A DNA stretch of 64,000 nt from Salvia splendens (Eukaryota > Streptophyta > Magnoliopsida > Lamiales > Lamiaceae), in the NCBI RefSeq assembly GCF_004379255.2, contig NC_056051.1, forward strand, positions 7,094,062-7,158,061, in the 5' to 3' direction. Below, one piece after another: positions 48,486-60,345 of the stretch. Every line of letters starts with the position of its first letter. Position 1 is the stretch's first letter. The notes beneath the pieces are model-generated. The model was not told the DNA's origin, made no database searches, and was given only the letters and a program-made list of their open reading frames with translations. The position numbers and the translations under genes were made by a program.

Positions 48486-49223
48486 TTTTCCACAGCTAAA
48501 CTTGTGTTCATACTTAAAAGGACTCGATTTTTAACAACAGTCTACTTGATTAAATATCTTAAATTATGTTATAGTACTAGTAAATTGGGCTTTGAATTTT
48601 TTTTCTTAATTGTATTAATTCTTCGAAGTCCATTAAAAATATATTCTCATCTTAAAATATTAATTAATGTTAAATATTAGTAATATTTTTTATATATCAA
48701 AATAAACTTATCTAAATTAAATATACTTATATGAAGTAAAGTAAATATTTCTTAATTTCTTTTAATTTTAGTTTTAAAATTTAAAATTTCAACCTTATTA
48801 TTCATATTTATTTTTTTTAAATTTTCTAAAAATTTGGAATGTTATAGAAAAATTATACTACTATTTCAACCCCACCATAACTGATTTGTATTCTTTTTAT
48901 TACGTCCGAACTAAGGTATGTCATTTTTTTGTTTAAATATAATACCATTATTCTTTCTTACTTTATTATCTATTTCATCTTTATTTTTATCTCACATCCT
49001 AATTTATTCTTTTTTCCACTTAACTTCCTAAACATCTTTTTCTTAAATTATGTATTCAAAAGAAAGTGAGGTAGTATGTTAAATGTTACTTTAAATCGTT
49101 GATAGAGTGAAATGTTAAATGCACATATTATTTCGTAGACGTATATATTTCATATGTGCTACTTATCTCATTTACCACAATGAAAACACATGTATCGTAA
49201 ACAAATCTTGAAGAATATAGAAA
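48486..49223. other. AT-rich intergenic region
   Basis: 5' flank of LRR kinase pseudogene 2 at the left. The last 80 bases (49140-49223) match the 3' flank of pseudogene 2 (45320 onwards) and so belong to the third kinase copy. No gene. Confidence 0.55.
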
Positions 49224-49816
49224 TGATGATTCCGCGAATTTCTGATGATGATAAATGCTCGTAAAAATAAATTACGACACGGTGAATTTACGTGGTTCGA
49301 TTTACTGAAGTAAATCTACGTCCACGGGAAGAAGGGAGGGCAAGATTGTATTGCTTGATCTGGGATTACAGCTTACAACACAGCCTTGCTATATGATTTT
49401 ATCTCTAGAGAGCTTAACCCTTTTCTATCTGATCTAAGTTCTATTTATACATTGAACTAAGGTCGTGGTTTGCAGCCCCACTAACAAGATCGTGGGTGAG
49501 CAATAACTGCTCAATAACTGCTTCGTACCACTAAATAGATCGTGGGTATAGCGGAGGTCGTGGAGGCCTTTCATGAGTCCACTAACTCCTAGTTCGGTCG
49601 AATGCTGAGACCGAACTGCTGGACTTTACCGATCAGCTCTTGCCGATCTGAGAGGAGAGCTTGACTGGTCGGCTTTTACCGAGCTGTAGGCTGAGTCCGA
49701 ACTCTTTGGTCGTGCCGAACTCTTTGGTGCCGAACAGGTACTCTTTCTTGGGCTCTGGGCTGATGGGCCGTCACTGTTATTGGGCTTGCCATTAGGGTTT
49801 AGTTCGTACCCCATCA
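49224..49816 (-). repeat. 3' LTR of the young Tat-like element
   Basis: 593 bp, TGATGATTCC to CCATCA, followed by the polypurine tract (49817-49830). Confidence 0.9.
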
Positions 49817-49849
49817 CTACCCCCCCCGAAAAGCGAAGTGAATCACTTC

Positions 49850-50149
49850 GGCGAGGTGAGTCACTTCGGCATTCTGGATAATGGTAAGGGGGAGGCTGAC
49901 GTCAGGGGACGTGCCTTGCGCGTGCCTGCATTAAATGCGACAGTAAAATCCGGCCGTTGAATCCTGAAAAGGTGGGATTCGAAACGGCGCAACGATCTCG
50001 AAATCTTTCCCGAATCTGATAAGTATGCTCCTTTTTCCTCATTTGAACACTTTTGCTGTTGCGTCTTCTATACTCTCTCTTTTTCGAGAAATTTTCTTCC
50101 GCTTTCAAGAGCTTCTTCAGACTTTCTTCATCTTCAAAAAGTAAGAAAA
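49850..50149 (+). promoter_or_regulatory. Candidate promoter of the antisense gene, with TGACGTCA at 49897-49904
   Basis: TGACGTCAGGGGACGTG is conserved with 2672 in the other element, as are CGACAGTAAAATCCGGCCG and the AT-rich GATAAGTATG before the leader. Activity is inferred. Confidence 0.4.
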
Positions 50150-52998
50150 ATGTCTTCTTCTTCTTCGGAGTCGGGTAGCGGTAGGAAAGGGGATAAGGGG
50201 TCTTCTGGCCGGAAAGAGTCCGGGGAGAAGACCGTAGAGTATTTCCCTAGTATTTTGAGTAAGGATACTGTGATATCCCTACCCGAAAAATACTTTTTTC
50301 CTGGGGGGAAGGCGGTGGTACCTGACGGTGATCATAGGGCTGACTCCCCGCCGGAGGGGTACGCCACCGTGTACGAGGCCTGCTTAGAATGCGGGCTTCG
50401 TTTCCCCCTCCCTTCTGCCTTTATAGATTTACTAGATTTTTTTCAGCTTCCTTTAGGCCAAGTGACTCCGAACTCTTGGAGGCACTTGTCGGCCTTCGCT
50501 GCCGAACTCCGTAGGTTAGGAAGGGATTTGTCTTTGAAGGCGATCCTTAAATTCTTTCAATTTAAGAGGAAGGGGTCTTGGTTTTACTTGATCCCTTTAC
50601 AGCCCTTTAGAGCCTTTTGTAAAACGAAGTGGCCGAAGTGGCAAAATCGCTTCTTCTACTATGATAGGACCGCGGCTCCTAGTTTTCCCTGGAGAGGGCC
50701 GGAGTCCGTTATCCGTCACCCTCGGCCTGAACCGTTGGACGAGCTCGATGGCGAGCTCAACAAGATTCCCATAGTTAGGAAACAATACCCGGAGTCTGAG
50801 CTCGTCAAGGGCGACGTCGTGTTCGACATCTCGTCTTCGGACGAAGAGGCCGAGGGTGAGGATTTCTCTTTATCTTTATGCTCTACTGCTTTAACGAAGA
50901 AAACCTGACTTTGCTTTCTTGCTTTTTGGCAGTGTACATGCTGAGTAAGGCTACCCGAAAATCTTCGGAGTCCAAGGAGCCGGAGAGGCCGAAAACCACC
51001 AGCTCGGCTTCTGATGCCGAGAGGACTCCGAAAAGGCAAAAAACCTCTTCGGATCCGAAGAAGCCGGAGTCGACTTCGGCAAAGGGGAGGGGGAAGGCCC
51101 AGAAGCCCCCGAGAGTGCCAGAGAAAGATGTGGTCTTGGCGCCTCCTTCGGAACATATCTGTGAGCCGTTTTTATGGCCCACGGACTTCGCCGAGGTGAA
51201 TTCTCTTCTTGATTTTCTGGCCTTGCTTTTTTCCTGTATTTTTTGTGGCCCCTTTGTTGACTTTTTTCTTTATTCATTTTCAGAGGAACGATATGCTCTC
51301 CAAGCTCGTCGCCGTCGAGCTCTCCAAAGCGTCCAATGACTATGCCGAGATGCAGAGGAAGTTGGCGGCTGCTTGTCATCGGGCCGAACAGGCTGAGGCT
51401 AACTTTGAGAAGGCCAGAGCTGCTAGGATTTCGGCCCAGGATGAAGCTCAGTTTGCCAAAAACCAGCTCGTCATCCAGCGAGAGCAGACGAAGCGGAGCG
51501 ATGCTGCTGCCGTGGTTGCCCAAGGGGAGGCTCTCCGTGTTTACACGGAGAAACTCTTTTTGAGCAGCCAGTTCTCGGCCTTTGTCGGTAGCCTGGTAAG
51601 GCTAATTGCCGATAAGGGCGAGCAGGGGGCCGACGTCGTACTGCCTATGTACAGCCGAGAGATAGCAGCTCGGCTTCAGAATCTGCCGCTCCTGGAGGAG
51701 CTCGCTTCATCCTCGGTCCTGCTTTCTGCAGACCGAGTCCGGAGTTGTCGAGCTGATCGGGACGAGAACCTGGAGGCTATCTTTGCCTCCGTGGGACCCG
51801 TTTCACCCGCTTCGACTTACAATGGAGAGGGTGAGGCCGAGCCGCTGGAGCTGGAGGCCGAAGTCGAGCGGGCCGGGCATCCGGAGAAGGAAGCCGATCA
51901 GGAGGCGGAGGCGAGGCCGGCAGGAGACGAGGCCGGGGCTGAGGTAGTTCAGGAGAAAGAAGCTGAACCAGACCAAGGAGCCGGAGACGAAGCTGGCGAA
52001 GTATGATTTCGTCTCCCTTCTCTTAGTCTAGTTTCTTCCTTGTAAAATGGCCTTGAAGCCCTCCTAGTGTAAAAAAATTTTCCTTGTGAATGAAAAATTC
52101 TCTACACTTGTCTTCGTATAGCTTTTCGTACTCGCCTTTATTCCTGTAGTATTTTACTATCTGCTCGGTACATCTGCCGAACTAATATAGCTGCTTTGTA
52201 CTCAAGGAGATGGAGATACTTCACTGGAAACGGCTGTACTCTTCGGCTTTAGACGAAGCTGAGAAAAGAGCTATAGCCGATCAGACGAAGAATGACGAGC
52301 TTCTGGCTCGTTTAGTGAAGCTGGAGGCCGATAATAAGGACTTAGAGTCCGATAAGAAGGATCTGGAGGCCGAGCTGAATACGACCATTGCTGAGAGGAC
52401 TGCGTACGAGGATTACATCCGTGTGCGCGGGGGCTTGACCATATCAGATGTTCAGAGTCGAGTTGACGAACTGTGGGAGGAATATCATGTACTCCGGAGG
52501 AACAATGCGCTGGAGAGCTCGGCTTGCCAACAAGTTGTGAAATCATTACGGCGCTGGGCTTCTCGGTACGACATTGTTCTTTCTCGGCGCCCCTCCATAG
52601 AAAGATTCCTTCGGCATGTCGTGCCAACAGATGCTCGCACTCCAGATCAAGCCTCTGGTTCCCTTGTTCAAAATCCTACTTCCAGTCAACAACGAACTCC
52701 GGAACAGCCGGAAACGTCAAGACGAGAACGGGCTCAGGAGCAACCGGAATCGTCAAGACAGGGACGGACTGAAATTCGCCGAGGAGTTGTGACTATGAGC
52801 GAGCAAGATCAGCAGATGATTATTGCAGAGACTCTTCATCGCCGAGGTGTTAGGACTTCTCGGGCTCGGGGAAGAGGCGTTGGGTCGAGGATAGCATCTC
52901 GTCGACCTGCTTATTCTTCATCTGCTCGGAACAACCGAACTCGGCTTCCAGAGGATTTTGCAGATAGGTGGCTTAACTTCAGCAACCCTGGACAGTAG
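50150..52998 (+). CDS. Antisense accessory gene of the young Tat-like element (putative gypsy-type transposon protein)
   Basis: Exons 50150-50855, 50933-51195, 51284-52000 and 52207-52998 join in frame to 825 residues; donors are GGTGAG, GAGGTGAAT and GAAGTATGA, acceptors GGCAG, TTCAG and TCAAG. The same borders and phases exist in the copy at 2930-5810. Exon 1 has the block YATVYEACLECGLRFPLP, LPLGQVTPNSWRHLSAF and WFYLIPLQPFRAFCKTKWPK that I link to Transposase_28. Exon 2 is Lys/Ser-rich with CEPFLWPTDFAE. Exons 3 and 4 are long coiled coils with acidic and Arg/Gln-rich tails. The ATG at 52210 could start a separate protein, but the sister copy has CTA there while keeping the splice acceptor and frame, which favours an exon. 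No lesions are seen. No enzyme motif is visible; the role is unknown. Confidence 0.7.
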
Positions 52999-53109
52999 AA
53001 TAGTCCTTTGTAATAGCGTAACGCCATTTTGTATGGTAGCTGAGTTGTATGCCGAACAAGATTTGAAAAATGAAATTTTGTTTTCGCTTCTAACACTGTA
53101 TTTACAGCT

Positions 53110-53620
53110 TAGCGAAAAAATTTCATCGTACTTGTCCTCGGTCTTATGAAGTAAACTTCTTTGACCGAACTTGGTCCTTGGTCTTATGAAGTAAACTTCT
53201 TTGACCGGACTCGTCTTTGGTCTGATGAAATAAACATCTTTGACCGGACTCGTCTTTGGTCTGATGAAATAAACATCTTTGACCGGACTCGTCTTTGGTC
53301 TGATGAAATAAACATCTTTGACCGGACTCGTCTTTGGTCTGATGAAATAAACATCTTTGACCGGACTCGTCTTTGGTCTGATGAAATAAACATCTTTGAC
53401 CGGACTCGTCTTTGGTCTGATGAAATAAACATCTTTGACCGGACTCGTCTTTGGTCTGATGAAATAAACATCTTTGACCGGACTCGTCTTTGGTCTGATG
53501 AAATAAACATCTTTGACCGGACTCGTCTTTGGTCTGATGAAATAAACATCTTTGACCGGACTCGTCTTTGGTCTGATGAAATAAACATCTTTGACCGGAC
53601 TCGTCTTTGTGTTCTAATTT
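53110..53620. repeat. 39-bp minisatellite, ten near-perfect units
   Basis: The core word is GGTCTGATGAAATAAACATC followed by TTTGACCGGACTCGTCTTT. Ten units look identical, with more diverged units at the left edge. As 39 is a multiple of three, the plus strand encodes RTRLWSDEINIFD and the minus strand MFISSDQRRVRSK repeatedly without stops. It is equivalent to 5938-6222. Confidence 0.9.
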
Positions 53621-53754
53621 GGCGATTTTTGTCGCCGGGATCGAACTTTCCCTTGTCCTAATTCGGCGAGTTTTATCGCGTGGATCGGACTTTCCCAGTT
53701 AACCGAAGTGGTCTTATGCAGTAAACCTCTTTGACTAGACGTGGTCGTCCCCGG

Positions 53755-53960
53755 TCTTATGAGGTAAACTTCTTTGACCGGACTCGTCTTTGGTCTGATG
53801 AAATAAACATCTTTGACCGGACTCGTCTTTGGTCTGATGAAATAAACATCTTTGACCGGACTCGTCTTTGGTCTGATGAAATAAACATCTTTGACCGGAC
53901 TCGTCTTTGGTCTGATGAAATAAACATCTTTGACCGGACTCGTCTTTGTGTTCTAATTTG
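53755..53960. repeat. Second block of the 39-bp minisatellite, four units
   Basis: The same unit as the first block, separated from it by about 140 bases that contain one GTCCTAATTCGGCGAG repeat. Both blocks end in the same GTGTTCTAATTTGGCGATTT, so the block was itself duplicated. Confidence 0.88.
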
Positions 53961-53984
53961 GCGATTTTTGTCGCCGGGATCGAA

Positions 53985-54357
53985 GTACCGAGGAGGAACA
54001 GGAATATGTCGGGGTTGAGGATTCTTCTTCCTGGAAGACACGGCACTACTGCGGTAGTGACTTTCATGTCTGGATGAAGAAGGAGAATCCTCCGTTTTCG
54101 TCTTCGGCTCTTGGCTCTTTTGCAGGAAGGCTAAGAACTCATCCTGCTTCTCAGCCAAGAACAGCTTGACAGCCTCATTCAAATCAGGCTGCTGGGAAGA
54201 CTCAGTGGGACGATTTTTGGAGCGGCCTGTTCCTTCGCCATGAGAACTGGTGGTGGATTTATCCCTAGGTTGTTTTCCAGACCTATGGGATGGATTGGCT
54301 TCCTCCGGGTTCTCACGGGCAGGAATGCGGGTATTCTGCGATCTGGTATGCATTTTT
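53985..54357 (-). pseudogene. Truncated gag of the young Tat-like element
   Basis: Starts MHTRSQNTRIPARENPEE near 54351 and matches the Ser/Arg-rich gag N-terminus of 8217. After VPPRY at about 53985 it jumps into the minisatellite and reads on through MFISSDQRRVRSK units to 53757. The capsid core, nucleocapsid and all pol are absent, so it cannot build particles alone. Confidence 0.8.
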
Positions 54358-54430
54358 TTGGGTGGAAAAAATGGATCAAAAATTCGCTTTATCACAAATT
54401 TTGTTCTTCGTTTCCCACAGACGGCGCCAG

Positions 54431-55023
54431 TGATGATTCCGCGAATTTCTGATGATGATAAATGCTCGTAAAAATAAATTACGACACGGTGAATTTACGT
54501 GGTTCGATTTACTGAAGTAAATCTACGTCCACGGGAAGAAGGGAGGGCAAGATTGTATTGCTTGATCTGGGATTACAGCTTACAACACAGCCTTGCTATA
54601 TGATTTTATCTCTAGAGAGCTTAACCCTTTTCTATCTGATCTAAGTTCTATTTATACATTGAACTAAGGTCGTGGTTTGCAGCCCCACTAACAAGATCGT
54701 GGGTGAGCAATAACTGCTCAATAACTGCTTCGTACCACTAAATAGATCGTGGGTATAGCGGAGGTCGTGGAGGCCTTTCATGAGTCCACTAACTCCTAGT
54801 TCGGTCGAATGCTGAGACCGAACTGCTGGACTTTACCGATCAGCTCTTGCCGATCTGAGAGGAGAGCTTGACTGGTCGGCTTTTACCGAGCTGTAGGCTG
54901 AGTCCGAACTCTTTGGTCGTGCCGAACTCTTTGGTGCCGAACAGGTACTCTTTCTTGGGCTCTGGGCTGATGGGCCGTCACTGTTATTGGGCTTGCCATT
55001 AGGGTTTAGTTCGTACCCCATCA
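54431..55023 (-). repeat. 5' LTR of the young Tat-like element
   Basis: 593 bp; the primer site GGCGCCGTCTGTGGGAAACG follows it on the minus strand. Confidence 0.9.
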
Positions 55024-55194
55024 CGAAATGATTTATAACATCAGAACTTAAAAAAGAGACATAACATAAGAATATGAAAATGAGAGTGAACATAACGAAT
55101 TTGCCTTTACAACAAGCAAGGAGAAACTGCCCAGCAATTACACTTGAAAATATTGCTATAGATAGAAACAAACATCACGAAGCAAGGCGCTTCA
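55024..55194. other. Kinase 3' flank between two retrotransposons
   Basis: Matches 45400-45500 (for example GAGACATAA, AAACTGCCCA, TTGAAAATATTGC and ATAGATAGAAAC), that is the 3' flank of LRR kinase pseudogene 2. It is therefore the duplicated flank of the third kinase. Confidence 0.75.
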
Positions 55195-55520
55195 TGTTAA
55201 CAATTGGGGAACGAATTGATCGATGTTTGTTGCGAAAAATAGAATTTTATTTCACAGAAACGTTTGAGAGAAAACTAGCTTACAAACTGAATTCAAAAAA
55301 CTCTAACTAATCGGCTCTTATTTAAAACAGAACTAACAGCTACTTTTAATCCAATGGCTAGGATTAAATCTAACTATTTAAACTTCATCCAACGGCTGCT
55401 GAAACAAGCCATTTTAACAGCCGAGTAACTTTGTTTCTTGTTGAGTCTTCACTCCAAAATGGAGTTCTTCTATGTCAGTATTGAGCCATCACTTCTCATC
55501 ACAAACTCCACCTTGATTGC

Positions 55521-58500
55521 TCAATGACTGACCACCTCTCTTCTCTTTAACCCTACCAACTTCATGCACAACAGAAACTTTTCCTTTTGCAATGGTTTGG
55601 TTAACATATCAGCCGGATTTTCTGAAGTGTGAACCTTGAAGACTTTCACACTCCCTTTCTCAGTCCCCTCTCTGATAAAATGATACTGCACATCAATGTG
55701 CTTGGACCTCTCATGATAAGCCTGGTGCCTGGCCAGATATATGGCACTATTATTATCACATCCAATAGCTATAGCTTCAATCAAAAGCTTTCCTTTATGG
55801 CAGCCAGGGCCGTCCCGACAAATCAGAGGCCCTGTGCAAAAATCTAAAATGAGGCCTACCACTATAGAAAAAAAGACAATGCATTTTAAAGCTATATGAT
55901 AATTAAAGAAATATACCATTTCGAACCTCGATTGCTTAGTCTTTACTTGAACAACATCATTCTTTTGGTGTTCTTTGAAATGAAATCTTCGACGATGTTC
56001 TCATATGAAATCTTCTCCAGCGGCGTTTGTCGATGAGGAACACCGAACACGAACAGACGGCTCCCAGGTCTACGATCGGGAAAAGAAACCGATCAGAATC
56101 GGAGTCACGGTGCTAGAAAAAGGCCTGGGCGTTGCTATACAAGAGAAATGGCTTTGTTGGGCTGAAAAAATAGGAATACATGTATATGGGCTGAAATATT
56201 TCAGAGGCCCCTGAAAATTGGGGGCCCTGTGCGGTCGCACAGGCCGCACGGGCCAAGGGACGGGCCTGATGGCAGCAGCTAATGATATAAATTCTGCCTC
56301 AGTTGTGGAGAGTGCCACCACACTTTGAAGATTTGATTTCCAACTAATGGCAGATCCATACATTGTGAATATGTAAGCTGACTGTGACTTTCTGTTATCA
56401 AGGTTTCCAGCAAAGTCTGAGTCACAAAACCCCACAATAGCATCAGTTCCATCCTTATCATTCGCTCCAAACAATATGCCTACATCAGCTGCACCCTTCA
56501 AATACCTCAGAAGCCATTTGAGTGCAGTCCAATGTTCCTTACCATAGCCTGCCATAAATCTGCTTGTCACACTGGTGGCTTGAGCAATATCAGCTCTTGT
56601 GCTAATCATAGCATACATAATACTGCCAATTATGTTAGCATAGGGAATCCTTTGCATCTCCCTAGTCTCAGCTTCATTCTTAGGCCTCTGATCAGTGCTC
56701 AACTTGAAATGCATTGCCAGTGGAGTAGCAACTGCCCTCATGTTTTCCACTTTAAACCTCCTCAACAGTTTTGAAATGTAATCAGATTGTGTGAGCCATA
56801 TTTGCCTTTTAACTCTATCTCTGACAATATTCATCCCCAAAATCCTTCTTGTTGCCCCAAGATCCTTCATCTCAAACACTGCACTAAGTTCCTCCTTCAC
56901 TTCCTGAACCACTTGCTTATTTACTCCAGCCACAAGCATATCATCTACATAAAGTAAAAGAAATGTAGTATGCTTACCTCTTCTTCTGATATACACACAA
57001 GAATCATATCTGGATCTACAGAATCCAATTTTGATCATGTAATCATCAAATGTCTTGTTCCATTGCCTACTAGCATGTTTCAGACCATATAGGCTTCTCT
57101 TAAGTAGACAAACCTTCTGTTCATTCCCTGGTTTGATAAACCCCTCCGGTTGAGCCATGTATATAGTTTCCCCCAACCCACCATGTAGAAAGGCAGTCTT
57201 TACATCAAGCTGCTCTATTTCCAGATCAAACTTGGCCACCAAAGCTAGCAACATTCTTATTGAAGTGTGTTTTACAACAGGGGAAAACACCTCATTAAAA
57301 TCAACTCCATGCTCTTGAGTGAACCCTCTTGCCACCAACCGGGCTTTAAACCTGACTTGATCACCATCAACACCTTCCAATTTCTTCTTGAAGATCCATT
57401 TACAGCTGATCACTTTCCTACCATCTGGTTTATCAACCAAGATCCAAGTACCATTCTTGAGTAAGGAATCTATTTCCTCTATCATTGTAGCCATCCATTT
57501 TTCCCGTTCCTTGCTTTGCATTGCTTCTTTATAAGATGATGGCTCTGTGTACTCAACATCCTCAGCCACACACAAAGCATAAAATAACATCTCAGAGTCA
57601 TTAAACCTGGATGGCAGCTTGATCACCCTTCTGCCTCTGCCTCTGGCCAACTTATAATTCTTCAAATCATTCTGATCATGAACATGAGTATCATCTTGAG
57701 TATCCTCTGATTCAATCGGTTTCTCAGGCTTTCCATGCTCCACCTCAAAGTCAGTTTTACTGATAGAATCACTCTTAGGCTCAGTGTTGTCAAGAACCAC
57801 TTTCTCTTTAGTCAAGAATGACATTTCTGCCTCAGAAAGCACCACATTTCTGCCTCAGAAAACACCACATCCCTGCTAATCACAATCTTGTGATTCCCTG
57901 GTTCAATGCACCACAAGGACACCAGGCTGATATCCCAACATCACACACCTAATGGCTCGAGCATCCAGCTTCCCCTGTTTTAAATGAGCATAAGCTTTGC
58001 ATCCAAACACCTTTAGATCTGAATAACCAGCATGACTGCCATACCATCTCCAATCAGGTGTGTCACCTTCTATGCTAGATGAGGGACATTTATTGATGAG
58101 TTTCACAGCAGTGGTTGCAGCCTCGGCCCAGAATTCCTTTCCAAGTCCAGATGATAATAGCATGCACCGGACCCTTTCCAAAATTGTTCTATGTGCTCTT
58201 TCGGCAACACCATTTTGCTGAGGGTTTAGTGGCACGGTCCTGTGCCTTTTAATGCCATTCTCCTTGCAATAATTGTCAAACTCCTTTGATAGGTATTCTA
58301 GACCATTATCCGTTCTCAAACATTTAAGAACACAAGACTTTTCTTTCTCAACTTCAATACACCACTGCTTAAACTTACTAAAAGCTTCTGATTTATCCTT
58401 CAAGATGTATATCCACATCTTGCGGGAGTAGTCATCTATCATACTCATGTAGTATTTCCCACCCCCAATAGAAACTACAGATGCCGGACCTCAAAGATCA

Positions 58501-59963
58501 CTATGAGCATAATCAAGGATGGATGATGAAGTGTGCTTACCTTTAGGATAAGGCTGCTTCTTTGATTTTCCAAGAATGCATTCTTCACAAGGATTTGAAT
58601 CCATCTACTCATTGCTCTGAATAATCCCTTTCTTGGCTAGCTCCTTTATTGTGCCTTCAGCCGCATGAGCAAGCCTCATATGCCAGAGCCTATAGTCATC
58701 TAATCTCACTGCATTAGCTTGTGTATTTGGAACCTCGACAGTAGCCAGTAGGTAGTACAAACTACCTCTCATTTCTGCCTGCATCAGCACCCTCTCACCC
58801 TTTGTAACCAGCATTCTTCCACCCGTAGAGCTAAAAGTGTATCCCTTGCGTTCAAGGAGTCCAAGTGAAATAAGGTTTCTCTTAACATCTGGTATATACC
58901 TCACTTCACTAAGAATCTTCACTGATCCATCATTCATCCTTAGCCGGATCTTGCCAATCCCCTGAATACTGCAGACTTGGTTATTACCTAATATCACTGA
59001 TCCGGTCATCTCTTGAATCTCCTCAAACCAATCCAGATTTGGACTCATATGAAGACTACACCCAGAGTCCATAATCCAAGAACCTCCCAAACCACCATCC
59101 ATCACATTTAGGGTCTCTGGGGTATCACCTTCCTCAACACAATCAGTGGAAGGTACACGATTTCCCCCACCATTTGCCTGCCTTTTCTTCCAAACAAAGC
59201 AGTCCTTCTTGAGATGACCTGGCTTTTTACACCAGTAACACGATCGAGTTTCCTTTTGATCATTCATTGAGGGTTCCTGACTTTCTCGATTTGGTTTTTG
59301 GAACCTTTTGTTGTTCTTGAACTTCTTAATGTTCAAGCTTTCTGCCATCACTTCAGATTTCGATGCGAACCCGTTTTTATGCAGCTCCTTCGCCCTTATG
59401 GCTGATTGAACTTCAAGAAGCGTGATAGTACCCTCACGTCCATATAGTATCGCATCTCGAAGTTTATCAAATGATCTAGGCAGAGCATTGAGAAGCAATA
59501 TCGCATTGTCTTTATCTCCTATCGTAACGTCGATGTTCTCAAGATCATCGACTGCCTTATTGAAGTCCTCAAGTTGCTCCAATATACCTTTCTCATCCGA
59601 GAACCGATAGGAATATAACCTCTGTTTGATAAACAGCCGATTCGCCAATGACTTAGTCATGTATAGATTCTCAAGCTTCGTGAAAACCGTGGATGCCGTC
59701 GTCTCCTTCGCCACTTCCCGGAGAACCTTATCCCCAAGACACAGCACAATCGCGCTATGAGCCTTCGCTTCAATCTCAGCTTGCTTCAAGACCTCCTTTT
59801 CATCAAGATCCACTTTCTCCCCTTCCTTCGGCTTATCCTTCTCTCCACCTGCCTCTAATGCCGAAGCAAGCCCTTGATGAATTAGCATAGCCCGCATTTT
59901 CATCCTCCATAGGCCGAAATCGTTTCTTCTCGTGAATTTCTCAGCCTCAAATCTAGAAGCCAT
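55521..59963 (-). pseudogene. Copia gag-pol polyprotein, broken
   Basis: Start at 59963 (MASRFEAEKFTRRNDFGLW). In order: copia gag with LFIKQRLYSYRFSDEKG; CCHC knuckle CYWCKKPGHLKKDC near 59200; protease MDSGCSLHMSPN near 59060; pre-integrase LWHMRLAHAAEG; integrase with DDYSRKMWIYILKDKS, LRTDNGLEYLSKEF and NPQQNGVAERAHR; RT with WIFKKKLEG and LLLYVDDMLVAG near 56950; RNase H with ALSTTEAEFISLAAA, and after the hAT, DNNSAIYLARHQAYHERSKH. Lesions: stop TAG after NE near 58604, stop in HSDL near 58490, a 25-bp tandem duplication near 57845 with a frame break, and the hAT insertion in RNase H. Confidence 0.9.
55805..56268. mobile_element. Short non-autonomous hAT inside the copia RNase H
   Basis: 464 bp with ends CAGGGCCGTCCCG and, inverted, CAGGCCCGTCCC. 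The exact 8-bp duplication ATGGCAGC (55797-55804, 56269-56276) flanks it and is part of the copia RNase H coding sequence. A 69-codon frame at 56005 is not recognised. Confidence 0.9.
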
Positions 59964-60345
59964 GGCACTTCGCAATTTCACCAACAAACCAGAAAATCAA
60001 TCGCGCCTCCTTCGATTCCCACACACGGCGCCAATTTGTTAACAATTGGAGAACGAATTGATCGATGTTTGTTGCGAAAAATAGAATTTTATTTCACAGA
60101 AACGTTTGGGAGAAAACTAGCTTACAAACTGAATTCAAAAACTCTAACTAATCGGCTCTTATTTAAAACAGAAACTAACAGCTACTTTTAATCCAATGTC
60201 TTGGATTAAATCTAACTATTTAAACTTCATCCAACGGCTGCTGAAACAAGCCATTTTAACAGCCGAGTAACTTTGTTTCTTGTTGAGTCTTTACTCCAAA
60301 ATGGAGTTCTTCTATGTCAGTATTGAGCCATCACTTCTCATCACA

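Larger units (their letters stand above)
49224..55023 (-). mobile_element. Young reversed Tat-like element with antisense gene and no pol
   Basis: 593-bp LTRs at 49224-49816 and 54431-55023 appear identical by eye. Flanks are AGAAA (49219-49223) and CGAAA (55024-55028), a 5-bp duplication with one mismatch. The primer site lies at the right and the polypurine tract at 49817, so it is reversed. It holds a gag N-terminus, tandem repeats and the antisense gene, but no protease, RT, RNase H or integrase. It is a relative, not a copy, of 680-8993: LTR length and many bases differ. It lies in the duplicated 3' flank of the third LRR kinase. Confidence 0.88.
55195..60345 (-). mobile_element. Ty1/copia element, inserted in the third LRR kinase
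   Basis: 309-bp LTRs (55195-55503, 60037-60345), TGTTAACA to CATCACA, with several differences between them. The exact target duplication CTTCA lies at 55190-55194 and 60346-60350. The primer site TGGCGCCGTGTGTGGGAA is at 60016-60033 on the minus strand. The coding region reads leftwards in gag-protease-integrase-RT-RNase H order, which defines copia. It is interrupted by a hAT (55805-56268) and by stops, so it is defective. Confidence 0.92.

Noticed and set aside
53161..53661. 166-codon plus-strand frame of 13-residue repeats
   Set aside because: It is a product of a 39-bp repeat length; the opposite strand is equally open, and there is no start context or conservation in the sister element.
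53110..53960. Regular direct repeats that could be mistaken for a CRISPR array
   Set aside because: Units are contiguous with no unique spacers, they lie inside a plant retrotransposon, and no cas genes exist.
55629..57464. Several plus-strand frames across the copia element
   Set aside because: Shadows of the minus-strand RT/RNase H coding sequence.
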